64,000 nucleotides of DNA from Scenedesmus sp. ARA3. Its lineage: Eukaryota > Chlorophyta > Chlorophyceae > Sphaeropleales > Scenedesmaceae. Location of the stretch: the NCBI GenBank assembly GCA_004335835.1, contig RWJK01001943.1:155871-219870 (forward strand), written 5' to 3'. Made by a program: the position numbers and the translations under genes. Each line of letters opens with the position of its first letter. Position 1 is the stretch's first letter. Shown here piece by piece: positions 59,087-64,000 of this stretch. The notes beneath the pieces are model-generated. The model was not told the origin of the DNA. It ran no database searches and saw only the letters and a list, made by a program, of their open reading frames with translations.

Positions 59087-60144
59087 GTTGTAGCCCTGAA
59101 CAGTGCAAGAAAACGAAGTGAGTGGAGCGGCACACCGGCGAACCTGTATGCAGCCCACTACGCGTACGGGCCACGGCCTGTGCTCACTTTAAATATGGGA
59201 GCCAGATCGCTGTTTCCGTAAACCTGCCGATAGAATTCATTTGTCGCCTCAGTGATAAGAGGCAAATCCAGCGAGGCCCCTTGTTGCTCCATTGTGTGGT
59301 GAAACCAAGTATCCGAGTGGCATCAGTTAACGCACATCAGAGGCCGGATGCAGCTGAAGCAGGTTGCTGGTGACCTTGAGACCACCCCAACAACCCTGAA
59401 CCCACACTGCAGCAAAATCAACCATGAGCTGTCTTCAACAGCTGGTTGTAGCGAAAAATGATCGATTCAAACTATATCATTGTTTTTGTTTGGCCAGTTA
59501 GCTCGTGGTGTGCTGCTCGTTGACAGATTGACGCAAGCAGTCATCATTACCACTAGCCACCTGGCAGGTGACCTGCTATGACATGACATGGCACAAGCAT
59601 GCATGGCATTGTTTTTCTTGCAATACCGGCTGGCAGCCAAATTGTAGCTTTTGGGCAGTAACAGCAAAGCAGTTGCTCTGTGCTTTCTAAAGCAGCAGCT
59701 TGCAGGAGGGGCTGGCTCGCCGGGCTGCAACCTCCCTCTGTCAAGAGGTTGAGCCCCATGTTGATGTCCACGAACCCATATTTTGTCGTCTGTCTTAGGC
59801 CCCAGCGTGATCTTTGTGATACTTTGCTGCGGAGCACCACCAGAGAGGGCGTCCAGCGGTTTACCTGACACCTCAGCTGTAGCCGGAAGTGACAAGCCCT
59901 AGGATGTTGGAGTGACATGCAGATCACCCCAGAGACGCACCGCTCGAAGCTCGGGCACATTAACGTGAACGAGCTGCTGACTGGAGCTGTAGCCAGACTG
60001 CTTCCCTGTGGCCACCCTCAGGGTCTTGCCTGACCTGCCTGCACCAACCACAGTGGTTTGCTGGGACAGTTGTGCAACTGATCTGGCCACAAACGCTGTC
60101 TGATACATCAGCACATTGAGAAATTTGTTTTCGTAGTTGTTGGC
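59087..60144. other. Spacer left of hslU with a possible degenerate gene
   Basis: The left part should contain the 5' end of the minus-strand gene at 59086. The right part holds the 5' UTR and promoter of hslU and a doubtful minus-strand coding stretch listed separately. Confidence 0.4.
59553..60114 (-). pseudogene. Doubtful gene remnant, minus strand
   Basis: From an ATG at about 60108 the frame reads MYQTAFVARSVAQLSQQ and later LVHVNVPELRA. A GTGCGT donor there and an AG near 59867 would join it to VNRWTPSLVVLRSK and TTKYGFVDINMGLNLL. The last words faintly recall the NT-C2 (EEIG1-type) domain block GFVDINLAEFAG. After that the frame becomes low quality and no proper end is seen. The putative start is only 36 bp from the hslU start on the other strand, so a live gene is unlikely. 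Confidence 0.22.
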
Positions 60145-62868
60145 ATGGCTGTCAAGGCCGCTGTAAGAGCAGCGCGCTCATCTGCTCGGCAAGCGTGTGT
60201 GGCACCCGTCGAGCTGCACCAGCTGCTGGACAGCCTGAGCAATGACGTGCTCACTCGTTCTGCTTTCTTTCACCACGAGCAGCAGCAGCAGGCTTTGCAT
60301 GCCGAGGGATTGACAGAGGTGCACGCAACAGCAGCAGCTGCTGCTGCTGCTGCTGCACAGGCTCCTGCTGTGTCTCAGCTGCAGCATCACACATTGAGCA
60401 AGCAGCAGCAGCTGCAGCAGCAGCACACATTCAGTACGCAGCAGCAACACAACTCATGGTATTCACACGAGCAGTTGAAGCAGCGCACGTACACAACACC
60501 GACATGCATGGGCCCACTGCAGCAGCAGCAACGCAGCAGGTTTAGCAAATGCAGCGTGCACTCAGCCAGCAGTAGCCAGGACAGCAGCAAGGGCAGCAGC
60601 ACAGACAGCAGCACCACTTCAGGCCCTTCAGCCAGCAGCGGCAGCAGCAGCGGCAGCGCTGGTGCATCCGCAGCTTCTGCTCCTGCTGACTTCCTGGCTG
60701 CTGCCCTGCTGGCTATGGGCAGCAGCTCCAAGGCAGCACAGCTCACGCCTGCTGCAATCACACAGCAGCTGGACAAGCACATTGTGGGGCAGGCGGTAAG
60801 CGGCGCTGCGAGTGATCACTGCAACATGGGCGAACGAGCGTTGGTGCTGTGTGTGCTGTTTGACAGACAGGCATTGCTTGCGGCGCTTGGCAGACTGCTT
60901 CGTCCGGTGTGTAAGGCACACCTTGTGCCTTGTGTGGGATGTAGCTGCATGCAGCTGTTGAATGCATTGATTACAACCAACACTGCTACATGCCACAAAC
61001 TCTGCAAAATGCGCGACACTGTGAGGCTGCTCCACACATCTCCTACCTTCAGCTGCATTCACTAATAACGCCAAGCAAGCTGTCTGTAAACCTCGCATTC
61101 CTGAGCATGCGCATCAGCGCTCTTCTGTCCGTCATGCTTCTGAACAGCCGTGCGTGTGCTGCTGCGTGTGCAGGCGGCCAAGCGTGCAGTGGCAGTGGCG
61201 CTGCGCAACCGCTGGCGCCGCCACCGGCTGCCGGCTGAGATAGCAGAGGAGGTGGGGGCGCCTGGCTGCAGCAGCAGCCACACAGCAGCAGCAGTAGCAG
61301 CAGTAGCATGCGCATTGGCAGAAACTTGTGCGCCAGCTCCTGGCTGGGTGCAGCTGGTGGCACGTGCAAAATGTTTGGCTAGGCTTGTTCAGTGCACTGC
61401 ATTGCTAGCCTCACTTTAGCGGCATGGCAGCTGCATGCAACGCAGCAATGGTCTGCATGAAGCCCCTGCAGGGGCACAGCATCACGCATGCATACGGCAG
61501 CACAGCTGTGCATGTTGCTGCTGCTGCTGCTGCCGCAGATCACGCCCAAGAACATCCTTATGATCGGACCCACCGGCTGCGGCAAGACGGAGATTGCGCG
61601 CCGCCTGGCCAAGCTGGTGGAGGCGCCTTTCGTTAAGGTGCGGCACTGCTGCTGCTGCTGCTGCTGCATTGCACTGCGCTGATGAGCTGTTGCGGCTGGT
61701 TGCACACCTGCAGCTGCAACAAGGGTGCCGTGGTTGCTGCTGCAGTGCAACCGCTGCCTGCCCGCTGTCATTGTTAATCAGCAGTCGTTTTACGATGATT
61801 TTCAGCACTCCGGATGCATCTCAGCAGCAGCAGTATGCCCAGCTGCCATAGCTGCACCCCTGCACCTGTTTTGGACAGAAGGGCAGCTCCGCACCCATGC
61901 TTGCCCATGCTGATGCTGCACCATTTTCTTGTGGCGTGACAGTCAAGCAATGTTCACAAACAAAATGATGATAATTAAATTGCATGCAAACGTGCAGGTT
62001 GAGGCCACCAAGTTCACGGAGCTGGGCTTTGTGGGCCGTGACGTGGACGAGATCGTGAAGGACCTCATGGAGGCAGCGCTGACGCTGACAAAGCAGCGGC
62101 TGGCGGCGGGGCTGCGCGCGGCTGCGGGGGCGGTGGTGGAGCGGCTGCTGCTGCAGGCGCTGCTGGGAGGAGCGGAGCCCAGCACATATGACGCCTTCAG
62201 GTGCGGCGGTGCGAGGGGAGGGGAGGGTGGGGATGGTGGGCAAGAAGCAGTGGTCGAGCAAGACGGCCGGGAGGCGCAGAGAAGCAGCAGGCACTGCCTG
62301 CGGGCGAAAGGCAGTTTCCTGTTGTGACGCATCGCCATGTTTTGTATGCTTGTTGACTCTGTTGAGCTTAGGTCTGTGCACCAGGCGTTATCATCTCTGT
62401 TCTGGGTCCTGGCTGGTGTTTGCTTTGTTGCGTTCCTCCACGTTGCCAGCTGCGTGCGGTTGTTACGCTTCTTGCATCAGGCACCCAGCAGCTGTGGATG
62501 TCGGCGCTGCTCCGCTGTCGCCTGCACGCCTGCCTCAAACAATCACCCGTACAATCACAATCCCACTCAGCATCGCAACGCAAACTAACAGCACATTCAA
62601 ATACATCGCTACCCCGCGCAGGCCCATGTACCAAAGCGGCGACCTGGATGACAACATGGTTGAGCTGGACCTGGACTCCCTGGCTGACATCACAGCAGCA
62701 GCAGCAGCAGGCCCAGCCAGCAGCAGCAGCAGCAGCAGCAACGGCGGCCCGGCAGCAGCCGGGCATGCTGCGCTGGGCTCGCTTGCCAGCACCATCATGG
62801 AGGCCATGAGCAGGCATGGGGCTGGCGGGCCTGGAGGGCTGCAGGGCAGGGGCAAGCGGCGCATGAAG
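60145..62868 (+). CDS. hslU: ATP-dependent protease ATPase subunit HslU (ClpY), mitochondrial; 3' part not found
   Basis: Five exons: 60145-60795, 61174-61251, 61539-61637, 61998-62200 and 62622-62868; 426 residues so far, ending at a GTGAGA donor. The start [17 protein letters not shown] is a typical Arg/Ala mitochondrial presequence. About 180 Gln/Ser/Ala-rich residues follow, then the HslU core: [60 protein letters not shown] (Walker A 253-260), [20 protein letters not shown] with the pore loop GFVG (286-289), and an I-domain with [15 protein letters not shown] and an Ala/Ser insert. HslU unfolds substrates for the HslV peptidase. Walker B, sensor motifs and the C-terminal domain should follow but are not in the remaining 1.1 kb, which instead holds a tRNA and repeats. 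Confidence 0.92.
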
Positions 62869-63152
62869 GTGAGAGGGGCGGGGGAGGCGGCGCCGGCTGG
62901 GGTGTGTGTGGTGTGGTGTGGTGGGGTGGGGTATGGTGCTTTGACTGAGGTGGTGAAAAGGGGAGGCAAGGGGTAGTGCGAGCCTGCTTGGTTTGATAAG
63001 CAGCTTCTGCAGTCAGGTCATCAGGTGGCACCAGCTGCACCCCCTCTATCGCGGACTTCCTGAACCAGTGAGGAGCAAAACTGGGCCCTGATCTAGGATC
63101 CTGTCAGATCATTACATTGTTAGATGTGTATGACCACTAACTAGTACACAGC

Positions 63153-63223
63153 TGCGCTCGCTGGGAATCGAACCCGGGCTTGGTCCGTGGCAGGGACCTA
63201 TCATACCACTAGACTACGAGCGC
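63153..63223 (-). tRNA. tRNA-Gly (anticodon GCC)
   Basis: The minus strand folds as a 71-nt tRNA without intron: acceptor GCGCTCG pairing with CGAGCGC plus discriminator A, D-arm TAGTCTAGTGGTATGATAGG, anticodon loop CTGCCAC with GCC, and T-arm with GGTTCGATTCC. Box A and box B promoter sequences are intact. CCA is not encoded. Confidence 0.95.
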
Positions 63224-63640
63224 TGCAGCCACCTGATAGCATCAGCAGCTGGGGGGAAGGCAGGTTGGGCTGAGCTGGATACCAGTGGAGGCTCGGACGG
63301 GGCACAGCAACAGCAGCGCGCTGGCGCAGCTGCTGTTGGCGCGCGTTTTTGCCTTGCGTGCGAAAGCGGGCCTTCCTTTCCCTCACTGTGCCTGCCTGCG
63401 GTGTGGCCAAGCTAATCTCATTGCAGTGGGGAAAGCACAGAGAATGAGAAACATATCTTTGCCACCCCAGGGTGCCGCGCACGCAGAAGATGTGTGGATA
63501 TGCAGATACTCTGCAACAGTGAGTGTTGCGCACAAGAGGTTTTTGTTCCAGGGAAGGCGAGCTAAAACGCTAAAAGGATGAGGGGTTGCCGGTGTGCACA
63601 GGCAACTATGTTGCAGCGAACACCGAAAATATGGAATGGG

Positions 63641-63902
63641 AGAGGGCTGTTACAGGGGAAAGGCAAGCCATCACCCTAGAGTGAGTCAGTTGCCACTTTC
63701 AGTTCACGGATCGTGAGAACCCAATAGGCGCGAGAGAGAGGTCTGTGTTCATCCCGCTTGCTGTTTGGCCTGTGTGGTTGCCCACAGACCTCTCTCTTGA
63801 AATAGGCGCGAGAGAGAGGTCTGTTACAGGGGTGGGCAAGCTATCGCCCTAGAGCGAGTCACTTGCCCCTCTTCCAGCTCACATATCATGAGAACCCGAT
63901 AG
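63641..63902. repeat. Direct and inverted repeat cluster
   Basis: A block of about 85 bp running from GCTGTTACAGGGG to GAGAACCCAATAG (63646-63725) recurs, about 80% alike by eye, at 63822-63902. Between them GCGCGAGAGAGAGGTCTGTG (63728-63747) is followed by its inverted copy CACAGACCTCTCTCT (63783-63797) and then by a direct copy at 63805-63823. Together they can form a 15-bp stem. No coding capacity was seen; it may be a fragment of a larger repeat family. Confidence 0.8.
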
Positions 63903-64000
63903 CAAGCCACAAGATGCAACCAAAGTGAAACTCCTGAGGCATCTTGCAGCCCCTACCTCCCCATAAACCAACAAGTACATGCAGTGCAGCATGTGCGAAG

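Larger units (their letters stand above)
62869..64000. other. Region after the last hslU exon, no further coding exon found
   Basis: It begins with a proper donor and G-rich DNA (GTGTGGTGTGGTGGGG near 62905-62930). A tRNA-Gly gene on the other strand and a repeat cluster follow. No frame shows the expected HslU Walker B block, so either this is an unusually long intron continuing past the window or the gene is interrupted. Confidence 0.5.

Noticed and set aside
63016..63062. Possible short exon HQLHPLYRGLPEPV after hslU
   Set aside because: It has AG and GTGAG-like borders but does not match the HslU sequence expected next.
63641..63902. CRISPR-like array
   Set aside because: Only two diverged blocks plus an inverted word, in a eukaryotic genome with no cas genes; the CAS1 domain at 1620-5948 is the unrelated Cas1p acyltransferase.

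Overview
This window looks like nuclear DNA of a green alga (Chlorophyta). The reasons are: intron-rich genes with short GT-AG introns, donors mostly GTGAGB/GTGCGK and acceptors mostly CTGCAG; very heavy CAG/CTG triplet content read as poly-Gln, poly-Ser and poly-Ala inside proteins; a thylakoid-lumen PsbP-type protein; a plant-type C2-phospholipase D; a plant-like fused ureidoimidazoline decarboxylase/HIU hydrolase; and TGTAA-like poly(A) signals after several genes. The species cannot be fixed from the sequence. Nothing prokaryotic, viral or CRISPR-like was seen.

Layout. 1-1221 (-): PsbP-domain lumenal protein, running off the left edge. 1620-5948 (+): ten-exon CAS1/RWA O-acetyltransferase. 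6689-9017 and 10301-13138 (-): two large proteins of unknown function that may be diverged tandem paralogues. 13414-16681 (-): organellar Obg GTPase, divergent from 17129-18838 (+): bifunctional ureide-pathway enzyme. 18.8-22.6 kb: mostly empty. 22597-24341 (-): unknown Ala/Ser-rich protein. 26622-34855 (-): nineteen-exon phospholipase D with a repeat-rich set of introns. 35784-39012 (-): KIF-binding-protein homologue, divergent from 39641-46381 (+): 1411-residue receptor-like kinase. 47.1-51.7 kb: a 1.5-kb duplication, each copy carrying a 49-residue cysteine-rich protein that is almost unchanged while its flanks have drifted. 52436-54267 (-): TMEM53/DUF829 hydrolase. 57638-59086 (-): membrane/poly-Gln unknown. 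60145-62868 (+): mitochondrial HslU, incomplete. 63153-63223 (-): tRNA-Gly(GCC). 63.6-63.9 kb: a direct and inverted repeat cluster.

The genes are ordinary housekeeping and signalling genes and do not form one pathway. Exon models were built by hand from splice signals and family motifs. In every complete multi-exon gene the summed coding length is a multiple of three with consistent intron phases, which is good internal support. The most interesting unexplained items are the duplicated MGCF cysteine-rich microprotein, the receptor-like kinase with a novel secreted half, the partial-exon copies inside a phospholipase D intron, a 280-bp terminal-inverted-repeat element in another PLD intron, and the tandem unknown pair at 6.7-13.1 kb.
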